Shown: positions 34,497-46,716 of the stretch, in pieces | Layout: each line of letters opens with the position of its first letter | Numbering within the stretch: position 1 is the stretch's first letter | DNA from: Sambucus nigra | Lineage: Eukaryota > Streptophyta > Magnoliopsida > Dipsacales > Adoxaceae | Direction: 5' to 3' | Length of the DNA: 64,000 nucleotides | NCBI GenBank assembly: GCA_949130495.1 | Contig: OX422208.1 | Coordinates: 397,876,561 to 397,940,560 of the forward strand | Program-made: the position numbers and the translations under genes | Notes under the pieces: model-generated | Database searches by the model: none | What the model was told of the DNA's origin: nothing | The model's input: the letters and a program-made list of their open reading frames with translations, nothing else

Positions 34497-37081
34497 TGTA
34501 ATACCTCGTGATTTCCAAAATAACTTAAATTAGCAGAATTTAAATTAATTTGGTAGAATTTTATTTGAGATTAAATTGCATATTTGTGATCGCATGTTTA
34601 TTTTATTAATTTGTGTGTAATGTGTTTATTTGTAAAAAAACTCGATTTTAATTAAATTAGTAATATGTAGTGACTAAACATAATAAAGTGTATAACTTAT
34701 AAAGATATAGTTTGGGCCCGTTTTGGGATGAATTAGGGACTCATTTAGGTGTTTTAGACATCTAAAATTAGGCCCAAGACATAAATATACCGTTAAGGGA
34801 GTTATTGGGCCAATCCTAGTATGGTTTCAGGCTTGTTTGAATCCCAAAGTTGGGGGTTCATGGGTAACTCGGGATTAGTGATTGAAATAGGGTAATTAGA
34901 AATTTGAGAAATCATTCCCTTCCACCAAAATACAACCCTTGTAGACCCACACCCATTGGAGAGGTTACCAAGGCTAGAGAAGGGAGAAAGTGTAAGGATC
35001 CAAGAGGTGGAGATCCGAATCAACAATTTGTGTATCAATTTTCAATTTTCTTCGTAATTCATCTATGTATTTCTCATAACAATTTCTGGATTAATTAGAT
35101 AAATTGAGGATTTGTATAACTGGGATAAACTCTATGAATTTTGAGAACAAATATGAAATTATGATGTTTATGGATTAAACTTATTGGTGAAAAACTTGAA
35201 AATTGAGTATCACGTTAATTGGGAATTAAACCTTAGAACTCTTATTGTAGGAGTGACGAATTTATGATTATAATTCATGTATTAAGCCCTTGATATCTGA
35301 TAGTGATTAGATAGAAATTTTTTCCACAAAGATTGGGTTAGATGAACTCTAAGGTTAGGTTATTTTTTTGGGATTTTAGGGGCATAATCTTATGTTAATT
35401 CATGTAGATAATCATCTAGAAAGTGTGATTGGAACATGGGGAATCTATATTCATTGAAATAAAGTTGGGCAAAGCATTGTGATAGAAGTTGGGTAGTATG
35501 AAACCCGTATAGGAAAGCACAAGAAGATTTGAGTTTCTGTTGGGTTTCTTCCAAATTGTTAGAACCTTGTTCGAACGAGAATATGATATCGTTCGAACGA
35601 GATGTGATGCCATTCGAATGGAACTATAGATTTTGTTCGAACGAGGTATAATTTCGCTCGAATGACTCTTCTAGGTTTGGGTCTGGCTGGGATCGGGAAA
35701 ATGTTCAGGTGATTTTTACGAACTTAAGCGAGTATGTGGGTGGTTGTCCAAGTGAGTGGATATTTAATTAAAATAGTTTTATGTCACTATTACTATTGAG
35801 AAAATTGACAATTAACTAGATAGTTAATTCCTAAAGTAATAATATTAATTGGAGATGGATGAGACTTCTTGGGGGTAATTATAAGGTTAATTACCTATAA
35901 ATATTATGTGTTAAAATATATTTATTTATTTATTTGTGTGAACATACCCATGGTCATGGACGGCCTATCAGTTGGGGTTACGTACGTCTCGAGACTATAG
36001 CACGTGTCGGCACATGTGGTCTAGAAATTGTGTTGGTCATTATTTTAGATCCTACGTGGAAACACCACTTACGAGGAGGTTGATGTAAAGGTTGGGATCC
36101 ATTTTATTGTCGGGGGTATGGACCGTGCGGGTACTGTGTGGGGACCACCCCGCTTATGTGCATTTTGTGATGTTTGTTTGGATGGGGGACCCCTCTGGAC
36201 TTACCGATATAGCACAAATGGGACACTGAAGGTATATGCCTTTATGTATCGTATATATGTAAGGACATATATAAATTTATAAACTAATTAAGATTAAATC
36301 CTTGTAGTCTAATGACGTAGACAATTGATAATAAAACCAATCCTACGTAAAAATGCAAAATGGATGATATGTTATTTCTTACGCATAATATAGTAGGGGA
36401 TACTCGTGGAACTAGAATCACTTGTGTAGATGATTAGATTCTATGTATGAATTTTGCTAGATACATTGAACATTATAGTATTGTTGTAATTATCGGACTT
36501 CATAATTGGGACTTGGGTTGATATGCATAGTATTTCAATTAGATGGGGGGTGATATACTTATTGCATACGAGTGTCGATAGGCGGTATATGATGTGAATT
36601 AACTGCATAATTGAATTTTTATTTTGTAAGATAATTCTTGCAACTCTAAGGCGCTAACCCAAATTATAAAATGTTTTTCCCCGAATTTTCCCAGACAAGG
36701 CGAGTAGGGCTGACAGGAGATCAGACTTGCAGTCATATATTCTACTCAGTCATTCCAGCTTGATTGACTCTATTTTAGGTTGTTATTTTTATTCCAGTAA
36801 TTTTTATTACTTCGAAGAGTATATGGTCATAGACCTAAGTTTATTATTCAGTCTTTCTGAGATCAATTATATTTATATTGGGGGTTTTACTAGTTGGGTG
36901 TTGAACTTATTTATTATCATTTATTATTTAAATGGTTTATTATGCATGTTGATTTAAAAATGGCAAGCGTATTATTATTACTAGGGTTTTGATGTTGAGG
37001 ATGATATATATTATTAGACAAGCGCTATCATTGACGCATTGTGTCTAGCCAATATTTACGTAGAAAATGGGGGTTGTTACA
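34497..37081 (+). mobile_element. Tekay-like gypsy solo LTR
   Basis: Starts tgtaatacctcgtgattt, which is the reverse complement type of the ggggtattaca end of the Tekay LTRs. Ends gggggttgttaca. 2585 bp, no coding region, plus orientation. It interrupts a copia LTR; the flanks caaac and gcaac are not a clean duplication. It carries the TTCGAA array at 35570-35662. Confidence 0.7.
35570..35662. repeat. TTCGAA palindrome array in solo LTR
   Basis: TTCGAA at 35570, 35592, 35613 and 35636 (spacings 22, 21, 23), plus a decayed ctcgaa near 35657. Each sits in a wider gttcgaac or attcgaat palindrome. It lies 1.07-1.17 kb from the LTR start. Confidence 0.92.
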
Positions 37082-37547
37082 GCAACCTACAAAAAGTCCA
37101 CTAGTATAGTTAGAATGATTACAGGATTTAATAAGTACTCATAAATAACTTACATATACGACAATGATTCATGTTATGTGGTCACTCCCTTGTGTTCTAC
37201 TACTCCACCTCTGACCGTACTAGTGATAGCCGTTTTAGTCTAGGAAAATAGTTGCACAACCTTAAAGGCCTCGATATCCACCAATATTGATCGATGACGA
37301 TCATCCAACACATAATCCTACGTGTTATCCTAATCAATGTAAAATATCTTAGGGCATTCATTAATCTATAGTCTACTTTAGTTTCATAAAGATGAGAAAC
37401 TCTTAGAAATAGAAAGACTCTAGGAAACCCAAATTAAGGTTTTGAAAAATCTGGGCTTCGCCAATTAAAATAAGCCTCTAAAGATGTACAAATATTTTTC
37501 TAGTGAAAGATATCGAAATAACATGTTTTCTAAGATGAAGGTTCTTG

Positions 37548-37768
37548 TTCGAACTAGGGAGATCTCGTTCGAACTAGAGCTTTCAATCGAGAGGTTCTTT
37601 ATTGATAAAATCTTTGATCGAGGGTCATTTTTTATAGTTAGTGAGCCCTTGTTTGAAATGGTCTTTGATCGAGGTATACTCATTTGAAAATTACCTTTGA
37701 TCGAGGTCCACTACATAAAAAAGCTCTCAGTAGATAATCTATTCGATCGAGGGTGACCTTCTTCGAAC
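37548..37768. repeat. Degenerate TTCGAA / TCGATCGA repeats
   Basis: TTCGAA at 37548 and 37568, 'tttgatcgagg' at about 37612, 37664 and 37696, 'attcgatcgaggg' at 37741 and 'ttcgaacgag' at 37762. Spacing is irregular. It looks like a decayed array in a copia LTR. Confidence 0.7.
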
Positions 37769-39096
37769 GAGATCACTTTGTGACGACCCTTGATAAAATT
37801 CTATAAAAATATTTGTATACTTTTCCCAATTTTTTTTTATTAAAGTCATGTCTTGTCACTTCCAAACAATTAAAATAAACTACAAGGAATTACAAAACTT
37901 ATGAAAATTGTTATCTTAACCAAATCTATGATATGTAATGAAGTTGTCTGATTCAATCCGGTAAACTCAGTCACGATGTTTTATCTATTTACCTTCAAAT
38001 GATGTAGCATAAAAACTCAATAGACTCGATACAAAGATACAATGCCTCAATGGTTTATTCCATAATTGAGACAACACACACTAGAAACCTAAAGGGGATA
38101 TAAAACATGTCCTTATAAATCTCCCCCTTTGGCTATTCCAGGAAAAAACCAAAAATGGAAAAGATCCAAAAAAATATGCAAGCCTTCACATCCACTACAA
38201 CTACGTATCCCTGGAAAGAGTGACCATCCATGGAATCCATGTGGATGGACACCTAAAAGTTTTTAGAAAATATTTTGGGACAAGTTAGAGACCAAACCTT
38301 TGAAAAATGTTTGCAAGTAATTAAGACATAGTAAATAAATATGCAGTAAATATTTCCATATCTAAGTCGGTGTCACACTCCCATGATATTACCCCTCGCA
38401 TCTCAACTATTAGGCACACCTAGAACATACATCCAAAACTGCCCAGTTACTCTACCCCATTTAACTAGTCCTTTTGTTAACCCTACGAATACACCACTCT
38501 AAACCGAGTATTGTCTATCGTTCATTTCTTAGCTATATCTCTCATTAGCTTATTTAATCATTAATCATTTTATAACTTTACTCCAGTTATTTATCAACAT
38601 TCACCATTAACGTATTAAGCCCATATATAATTTACTACACTCTTATATATGTTCACTAGAAATGTCACACATATATACTTATACATATATGTCGTCCATA
38701 ATATATGCAACTGCATTCACGAATGTCCTCCACATTCTGAACGCGAGCTCACTAGCATGCTATCATGCTCCAGGAATGTCCTCCACATTCTGGGAAGCTT
38801 GGTCGGGATCTCACCACCGAACCCAAAAATCACAAACGAACATTGAAGGGGGTCATGGCCTTAAGTCCATGGTCATAACCATAACATATTATTCCATGAT
38901 ACTCTAACCCTACATCACATGGGCATGCAAAACACCTATGACCAAGGGTAACGATACTACCTCTGCGATGATTCGCCAGGGTGACCTCCTACGGCACGCA
39001 ACCTCCCTCATAGCATATTCGCTAGGATGGTTACGTTTCACATAAATATCTTTCACACATATATTATTCTTATTCGTATATATACTGTCTCTATAC

Positions 39097-39098
<2 letters not shown>

Positions 39099-39140
<42 letters not shown>
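39099..39140. repeat. (TA)n microsatellite inside LTR
   Basis: 42 bp of AT repeats. The partner LTR has only 8 bp at the matching place (50927-50934). Confidence 0.95.
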
Positions 39141-39143
<3 letters not shown>

Positions 39144-39532
39144 AATGCAAATCCGGCTAAACCGTGCCTATCTCTCAAAGCACTAGCCTACTATCCCGAG
39201 TCTACACCCCGTCTCTTAAATTTATTTTAGTTCTTATCTATTAATTAAACAAAATAGCATCACTCCGCTAAAATACTCGGACTTCCCCACCCAACCCGTA
39301 CATTAAATATTTATGAATTCATCCCACCTAATTCGTTATTAGAATTACTCACTAATTATTTCTCTCACTTTCTCAAGTCCAACTTTAATTACCCACTCAT
39401 CCTTAGATAATGTAATCTTTCTAAATTGCCCTAATAACAATCTCTTATTTTTATGGGTTTATCACTTTAATTTGAGCCCTCCCAAAATCACCTATTAATC
39501 AAATAAATAATCTTGGAAATGCTAGAAAACTG

Positions 39533-39630
39533 AACCGGTTAGGCCAGACTGCGAACCGCCTTACTCAGCAATCCAAACCGGTTCAGATGGACTTGTGAAC
39601 CGATTAGCTACTCCTGTTTGGCGAACCCTC
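39533..39630. repeat. AACCGGTT palindrome array, left LTR copy
   Basis: AACC steps at 39533, 39554, 39576, 39598 and 39624 (spacings 21, 22, 22, 26). 39533-39540 and 39576-39583 are perfect AACCGGTT palindromes; the rest are partial (aaccgcc, aaccgatt, aaccctc). 1.05-1.15 kb from the LTR 5' end. Confidence 0.88.
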
Positions 39631-39663
39631 TTCTCAAATTTCGATACAAAACCTCCATTAAAA

Positions 39664-39672
39664 CTTATATAA
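39664..39672 (-). promoter_or_regulatory. TATA-like box in LTR of second Tekay element
   Basis: Minus strand TTATATAAG, about 35-140 bp upstream of the palindrome array, the same order as in the Athila LTR. Confidence 0.45.
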
Positions 39673-40679
39673 CCTAAGGAAATGGATCCTAGAGGGTTCT
39701 AATAGTAAACAATCATTCAAATATCAACGATTTATCTAATGTCATCAATTAAATTCCTGAATTGTGTTTATAAGAAGAACATTCAATCTAAACCCTAGAT
39801 TTGGTTTCAAAATCCTTAATTAAACATATTTTACCTCTCACTTTCCAATATGATTCTGATTCGAGCAATATTAATGGGTACTATATCATCAATTAATTAT
39901 CTAACCTACACATGATTTCAATTTCACCATAAACCCATTTTTGTGTAAACAACCCTCCTAAAAATGGTTTTTTTCTACAGCTACGATGATATGAACATGA
40001 ATCACCTCAATTTAATTTAAATCAAGTCAATTACTTGCCTTAGAATGATTGTAGTGTCTTATCTCTTTTGTGTGTGATGATTTGATGCTATAACCCTTGA
40101 GTTTTCCTCCCCAATTATCCTCTCTAGCCTTTTCCTTGATTTCTCCACTATTCCTTCTCTCTATTAGGGTTTGAAACTAATGGTAGGGATGTTTTACACA
40201 CCTAAAATTTATATTTGAACTCATTGATCCCTAAATTAGGTTATTATACTATTTTTAAATGACCCAAATACCCCTACATGACTCTAGGCTAGTCTAAAAG
40301 GCCCCCAAAACTCAAATATTACCCCGGGGTACTTAATTCTAGCTATCTCGACCCATTTGGAACCAATAGTGAAATCAAAATCACCATCCTAGTAACTCTA
40401 CACAAATTACCTATCTCAACCTTAAAATAATCTACTCATAGACCGATTGAACTACCGTAAAAAACCTTGTCGTTCCCACTCGCTACAACGTACTAATAAT
40501 TCACTGCACTTTATTTACTATACGGACTTTGTAAATTTAACCATAATATTAATCTTAATCTCTACGATTAATATTTAATAAATACTTAATATTCCTTTTT
40601 AATTAACTTACAGCACGCGTGTAATTTTAAAATATTGAAAATAATTAAATTCCAAATTATAAAAATCTGAGGTGTTACA

Positions 40680-40692
40680 TACTTCCCCCCTT
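40680..40692 (-). other. Polypurine tract of second Tekay element
   Basis: Minus strand reads taaggggggaagt against the LTR end. Confidence 0.75.
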
Positions 40693-41190
40693 ACAAAGGA
40701 ATTTTGTCCCCGAAATTCAAACATACATACGTTGAAAAGCTCGGGATACTTCTCTCTCATATCATCCTCCCACTCCCATGTCGACTCTTTTGCATTCTGG
40801 TGTCCTCAGTAAGATTGAACCAAGGGCACCACCTTAGGTCGCAGCTTATGCTCACTACGATCAAGAATAGCAATCGATCTCTCGTCATTTGAGATATCTG
40901 GATGCAAACCTATCTCCTCCAATGGAATGTGCCAATAGGCCCTCTTACTCCTCTGATATCTCTTTAGTGATGGGATATGAAACACATCGTGAATCCATTA
41001 TAGATGATGCGGCAAACCCAGTCAATAAGCGATTGCTCCCACTCTCTCAATGATCGGGAAAGGCCCAACATTCCTTGGTGATAGCTTCCTCTTTTTCCTG
41101 AATCTCATGACTCGTTTCATAGGAAACACCCCCACCAAAACCCGATTCCCTATATCTAACTTTATATGCCTCATGTCTACATTCGCGTTC
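40693..41190 (-). pseudogene. Integrase tail of second Tekay element
   Basis: Degenerate minus translation parallel to 6937-7288: a chromodomain-like end, then the HDVFHIPSLKRYQR-type segment, then IIERVGAIAY-like sequence, with stops. No open frame of useful length. Confidence 0.65.
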
Positions 41191-41193
41191 TGC

Positions 41194-42250
41194 TTATCTT
41201 AAGCTATCTGTAAGCATCTCAAATGAGATCGATCTTGGAATATGAATCATTTCCGACCCCAATATCGTTTTGTACCCCACCACTAACCAAAAAATGGGAG
41301 AAGGACAAGGTCGTCCATAAAGCACCTCAAATGGTGCCATGCCGATGGTAAACTGGTAGGAGTGATTATAAACGAACTCCACTAATGGAAGGTACTTCTC
41401 CCAACCTCCCCTAAAGTCGAGTATACACATCCTAAGCATGTCCTCTAACATATGATTAACCTGCCCAGTCTGCCCATCCGTCTGCGTATGATAGCCGTAC
41501 TCAATAGCAAATCCGTGTCCATAGCCTCCTGTAAGATCTGCCAAAAACGGGACACAAAAATCGTGCCCCTTTCGGATATGATATCAATTGACACCCCATG
41601 TAATCTCACAATCTCGATAATAAACAACTGCATGTACTGTTTTGTCTCATAATTTGTACGAACCGGTAGAAAATGGGCCACCTTGCTTAACTGATCCACA
41701 ATCACTCAGATGGAGTCGTGACCTCTCTGTGATGTCGGTAACCCAGTAATGGAATCCATTAATATGCTCACCCCCTTCCACACTGGGATATCAAGTGGCT
41801 GCAACATCTCTGTCAATATTTGGTGGTCTATCTTCATTAGCTGGCAAGTAGCATACTTCGAGACAAACTCTTTTATGCCCTGCTTGATCCCCGACCACCA
41901 ATACTGCTTGCGCATATCCTATTACATCTTATCCCTATTGGGATGTACTGTAAAATTCTACTTATGAGACTCTCTAATCATTACGTGTCTCAAATCCGCA
42001 TCCTTTGGAACGAAAAACCTCCTATTAAAGCATAAGCCTCTGTTGGAACTGATTTAGTAGGACTCTTCCCCATCTGCTAATAACTATCTCACCCTGTCCT
42101 GGCAGAATTGGTCCCTCACCTATGCTTTCACTACCCGCATAACGATCTAGAGTGTAATAGCTAAAACTGACAATCAAGCTCTAGCGATGTCCTCGTCTTG
42201 TCTAAGCTCACCCCACTTCTCCTCTCAGACCACTGCTACCTATCTAGTAG
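41194..42250 (-). pseudogene. Integrase of second Tekay element
   Basis: Fragments at 41706-41915 (YWWSGIKQGIKEFVSKYATCQ; the first zinc Cys reads Tyr), 41445-41705 (VDQLSKVAHFLPV; IISERGTIFVS, where the catalytic Asp reads Glu) and 41194-41544 ([19 protein letters not shown]). Frameshifts lie between them. Confidence 0.8.
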
Positions 42251-42269
42251 GTCGATGGCTCAACGCGTA

Positions 42270-42811
42270 TGCCACCATGTTAACCTTCCCAGTATGACAC
42301 TGAATATCAAACTGGTAGTCCTTCACAAACTCTAACCATTTCCTCTACTGTATATTCAGATCCTTCTATATGAACAGATACTGTAACAATTTATGATCCG
42401 TGAATAAGCTGAACCTCTCACCCTAAAGACAGTGCCTCAAAAACCTAAGGCAAATACGATCGCTACTAGCTCCAAGTCATGTGTGGGGTAGTTCCTCTCA
42501 TGGGCGTTAAGCTTACAAGATGCATAAGCTATAGGCCTATCCTCCTGCTGTAATACACCCCCAAAATCCTGCAGACATGCAATTGTGAAAACACAACACT
42601 CCACTCCTCCCCTATGCAGTGCAAGCATAGGTGGTGAAATCAATTTATCTTTTATCTCATCAAAATCTAACTGATAGTAGTCATCCCAAATGAACGGTGT
42701 TCTTTTATGAATCAAATTAGTCAACGAACCCTCCATCTTCGATAAGCCATTTATGAAGTGGCGATAATACTCGGCCAACTCCAAAAGCCTCCGAACCCCC
42801 GCCAGTTTCAT
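42270..42811 (-). pseudogene. RT connection and RNase H of second Tekay element
   Basis: 42437-42811 gives [20 protein letters not shown] and [27 protein letters not shown]. The rest of RNase H (about 42270-42430) is out of frame. Confidence 0.78.
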
Positions 42812-42829
42812 GGGCTATCCCCACTACCT

Positions 42830-43480
42830 CACCACTGATACCTTACTCGGATCCATAGAAATCCCTATATCCGATACAATGTGCCCTAAAAACTGCACCC
42901 CACATAGCCAAAATTTGCATTTCTCGAACTAGGAGTACAATTGGTGATACCATGCGTGTAGGACCAAACACAGATGGTTTGCATGCTCCTTCTCAATGAG
43001 AGAATAAACCAAAATATTATCAATGAACACAATCATGAACTGGTCCATAAGCTCTCTAAAGACCCTGTTGATGAGGTCCATGAACACTGTGAGGCCATTA
43101 GTTAGCCCAGATGGCATCACCTTGTACTCGTACAATTATATCACGTCAGGAATGCGGTCTTAGAAATGTCCTCCTCCCTAATGTGTAACTGGTGGTACCC
43201 TGACCGCAAATTTATCTTTGAGAATAATGCTTCTCCTCTCAACTGATCAAATAGGTCATCGATTCGAGGTAACAATACTTATTCTAAATCGTGACCTTTC
43301 TTAGCTCTCGATAGTCTACACACAGACGTAGAGACCCATCTCTTTTCTTTACAAACATCACTGGTGCACCCTATGATGTTGTACTCCGCCTAGTAAATCC
43401 CTATTGCTAGATCTATTGAATCTAATCCCTCAACTCCCATATTTTAATGGGTCCATATGGTTTGGTGAACGTGCCATTTG
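42830..43480 (-). pseudogene. Reverse transcriptase of second Tekay element
   Basis: [19 protein letters not shown] at about 43140-43205, then [21 protein letters not shown] and [10 protein letters not shown]. The second catalytic Asp of the IDD motif is Asn. Stops and shifts are frequent. Confidence 0.82.
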
Positions 43481-43799
43481 CCTCGTCCAAAGGGTTAAAT
43501 GAATCACAAACTTGATCTCCTAACTAGGTGGCAACTCGAGTATCTCCTACAAAACATCATCACACTCCCTCACAACCATAATAGAATCCAAGGAGACAAG
43601 CACCTCCTAAGAGGTTTCCTTATCATTATAATAAAAATGCATGGTCGACCCTACCTCAAAAAGAGGCATCACCATGAGGAACATCTCCTTCCTTGGAATG
43701 AAGTATACAATGGTCCTCCCATAATACTCCACCATCGCCCTGTACCCGCCTAACTAATATATGCCCAAAATGACATCGTATCCCTCCATATCTAATACT

Positions 43800-44040
43800 A
43801 GTAGGTATAATACTAGATATAATCTTCCAACGTCTATATATACCCCCTACATATCAAGTGTATAAGGGATCCTTTACCCAAAGGTGACTCTATACACATA
43901 AGAAGGCTATTGGCTATCTCTAGTAGATCGGCTGTGCATGAAAATGGGGTGGTTATAAATGAATATGAAGCTCTTGTGTCAAATAACACTCTACCCATGT
44001 GCCCATTAATAGTAAACATACCCTATACTACTGGCAGTGC
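43800..44040 (-). pseudogene. Protease of second Tekay element
   Basis: MFTINGHMGRVLFDTRASYSFIT: the DTG active site has become DTR. The usual context (FIT, then a CIESPLGKG-type segment) follows. Confidence 0.8.
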
Positions 44041-44119
44041 TTGAGGTGCTTGAGGTATAACTACACCTCGGACGTTATAGACACGTCCATACTGTAAATG
44101 CCCCTACTGCTGTGTGGTT

Positions 44120-45289
44120 GGTGTTGTCGGTGGTAATTGTGCCCGTTGCCCCTATTGGGCACTCTAATATGGTCCTCTAACTATATGTGGGAAATCCCTC
44201 TTTCGATGGCCCGTCTCTCCACAATTAAAATAATAACCAGTAAAGCCTCATTGGCCCTGTCAGGGTTGTCCCTATCATTAACCCTGATGGCCCTGGCCCT
44301 GCTTGTCGCCCCCATTATTCCCTTTACCTTGACGACCCCGGAGAACCTTCTGTAGCTGAGGATGAGGAGGACCATACTATCCCTGTCTAGATCCGCCACT
44401 CTCAGGTCTGAAAAATTCAAATTTGAGCCTCTTAGCTGGATCTCCTTGCCAAAAATCCCACTCGTTCTGTCTTCTCATCTGCTGTTGTTGTGCCTCACTA
44501 GCACCATTCCCACCTGCCTTCCCACTCTGACTAGTATGTCCCACTCTCTTACTTCCCTTCATATGAAAGTGATGATCCTGGAAGTAGTAGTACATCAATG
44601 GCGACCTCAGTATAAGTCTTCAACGTCAAGTTACCAAGGAAGTGCTACTTGATCCTCCAAGTATGTCCATCTATGAACTTCAACATTTTCTTCTCTACAT
44701 GGTTCACCTCATCGAGAATAAAGTTTTCTAGACGGGTAAACTCCTCCTCGTATTTAGTTACGGATTTATCTCACTATACCACCTCATTAAACCTCCTATG
44801 TATCTCTATCTAGATCACCGAAGGAAAGTACTTGCAGTCGAACCGCCTTCAGAACTTAGTGATCATCACAGTCTCTCTCTCATCGAAAGTGGTGATCGAC
44901 TCCCACCATTTTAAAGTTTCACCCACTAGCTTGAATGTCGCCAAAATCTACTTCTGAGTGTCATTGCACTCAACCATACGGAGGTGGTATTACATGTCTT
45001 TCTTCTACTAACTAGCAACGAATACATCTGAGCTACCCTGAAACTCCGGCAGATGCCCTTTCTGAAATGTCCCCCTCATTCTCTGCCAATCGGATGGCCC
45101 CGAATGGGACATAACGATTCGTGACACTGGCTGTTGTGGCCGAGTCTATGAAAAATGTTATGTCATTGCGGTCATCACCGTATTAACTGTCTGTGCTACA
45201 ATGTCGACCACCTCTATCGTCGTAATATTCCCTTATAGGACTTCCTCCCCAGCACTCGCTCTGGTCTGACGGTCTCTCCATGGCGGAAT
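44120..45289 (-). pseudogene. Gag of second Tekay element
   Basis: Minus frames spell decayed versions of the first Tekay gag: HLPEFQGSSD, ILATFKLVGETLKWWESITT, FIDGHTWRIK, and a zinc knuckle region near 44195-44240 (CGETGHRKRDF). The ATG that starts gag in the first element is ATT here (45287-45289). At least ten stops interrupt the sequence. Confidence 0.75.
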
Positions 45290-45457
45290 CTGAAACAGGA
45301 TTGAAATCATATTAGCCCACGATCAAATACAAAACAATCAGTAGAAGAACGTAAATACGTAAATGCGCAAATATGAATGCAACATCCTTAAAAATAAGGC
45401 TCAATATCAAAGGACGCTATGTTGAAACGCAAAATTCCGCATAGATCCACACTAGAA

Positions 45458-45475
45458 CCTGATGCTCTGATACCA
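45458..45475 (-). other. Primer-binding site, tRNA-iMet type (second Tekay)
   Basis: Minus strand TGGTATCAGAGCATCAGG next to the 5' LTR, identical to the site of the first Tekay element. Confidence 0.9.
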
Positions 45476-45478
45476 TTT

Positions 45479-46060
45479 ATGACATTAAAATAATGGGTGT
45501 CCAGCCTGCTATCAAAATAAAGCGGTAGTCTCATATGGCTCATTCTTAGTATCACTGTCAAAAGTTAATTAATTACTAACCAGCTATTAGTTTAACAAGC
45601 AGTGTCAAATTTTAATCTTTAATTAGCATGCCAAAATAAAACCATTTAATCATAATCCAACAAGAATAAAAATATATAAACAATCCACACCACATGAGGA
45701 AGTCAAAATGCATAATATGAAATTGGGTACCGAATAAACCATCGATTACTAAAATATAATTCAAATATCTAAATAAAATAAATAACTAAAAATAACCGAG
45801 TCTGAAATAAAGGGGCAACATGCCCAAGAGATAACTGAAATAGAGCCTAGTCTAAGAAGCAATGAATTATGCGGCTACTCTGATCTCTGCAAAGCCTACA
45901 CATTCACTGCTACTGCATATCCCTGGAAGGAGTGATCATCTATGGTATCCCCATGGCTGGACACTTAAAAGTTTTTGGAAACTATTTTGACATGAGTCAG
46001 AGCCCAAACCTTTGTAAATTAAGAGTGATCATCTATGAGTAATTAAGATGTTGTAAATTA
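45479..46060 (-). repeat. 5' LTR of second Tekay element, first part
   Basis: Aligns with 37779-38340 ('atccctggaa.gagtgaccatc', 'ggacac.taaaagtttttggaaa'). It breaks off after 'gttgtaaatta', where the copia element begins. Confidence 0.8.
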
Positions 46061-46360
46061 TCCCAACACTTTAAGTGAAATGCTAAGGAATTAAAACACA
46101 ACCTTACCAAACTTAACCTCGCGAAGGCTTGAATGTTGAAGATCTTGATATTCGAATCCGTCTTTGATGCTTGAATGCTCTTCGACGGTGTAGCGGTATA
46201 CGACATACTAAATTGATAACGGACTTATAAAATAATGTCCTTACAAATATCACCCTTTGTCTATGCCGGTACAAAAAAAAACTCTGAATTATCAAATCAA
46301 AGTGCCTATACAAATCTAATATCCCCCATGAACCCAAAAATGGAAAATACCAACCGACAC
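46061..46360 (-). repeat. Inverted LTR head in the copia element
   Basis: Reverse complement of about 49066-49360 ('ttccatttttgggttcatgggg', 'gtaccggca', 'gtcgaagagcatt', 'gaatatcaagatct'). It joins directly to normal-orientation LTR sequence at about 46361. Confidence 0.85.
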
Positions 46361-46602
46361 CTGCGGGTATTCGTCTCTCACCCTATTTCATTGTAATCTG
46401 TATAAGTTGTTATTTACAAATTATAGTGAAATAAAAAGGTTTTTCCCTTCGGGGATTTTTCCTGAATTTGGTGTTCCTAATATTTGATCTTGTGATGGTT
46501 TGATTTTCATATTTAATTCAATAACTTAGATGCATGTTTTAGGGTTTAACTAAAATTGGATTTTTTTGAGAATTCGCATTATTCCGCTGTAGCGATTCTA
46601 TA
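46361..46602 (+). repeat. 5' LTR tail of copia element
   Basis: Matches 49925-50168 closely ('gggtattcgtct.tcaccctatttcattgtaat', 'cttcggggatttttcctga', 'gtagcgattcta'). Confidence 0.88.
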
Positions 46603-46605
46603 AAT

Positions 46606-46618
46606 TGGTATCAGAGCA
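46606..46618 (+). other. Primer-binding site, tRNA-iMet type (copia)
   Basis: TGGTATCAGAGCA, three bases inside the 5' LTR. Confidence 0.93.
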
Positions 46619-46716
46619 GGTTGCGCTAATTTATCGCGTATTCTTATTTTTCGCAAAATTTATGTGATATTGATTTTTTTGAAAAATCAGTTTTGTGAAA
46701 AATCGTAATTTTTCCG

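Larger units (their letters stand above)
34240..37778 (-). repeat. Second copia LTR remnant, split by a gypsy solo LTR
   Basis: The block 'agtgaaaacgttcgtgggaaaaaccac...cgcaccaaac' ends at 34496. The expected continuation 'gcaacctac...tccactagtatagt...gattaca' resumes at 37082. Rejoined order matches the block at 32800-32900. Right of 37500 it contains degenerate TTCGAA and gatcgagg repeats. The Tekay element at 37779 cuts it. Confidence 0.5.
37779..40679 (-). repeat. 3' LTR of second Tekay element
   Basis: tgtgacgaccc...ggtgttaca, 2901 bp. It contains the (TA)n expansion at 39099-39140 and the AACCGGTT array. Confidence 0.87.
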
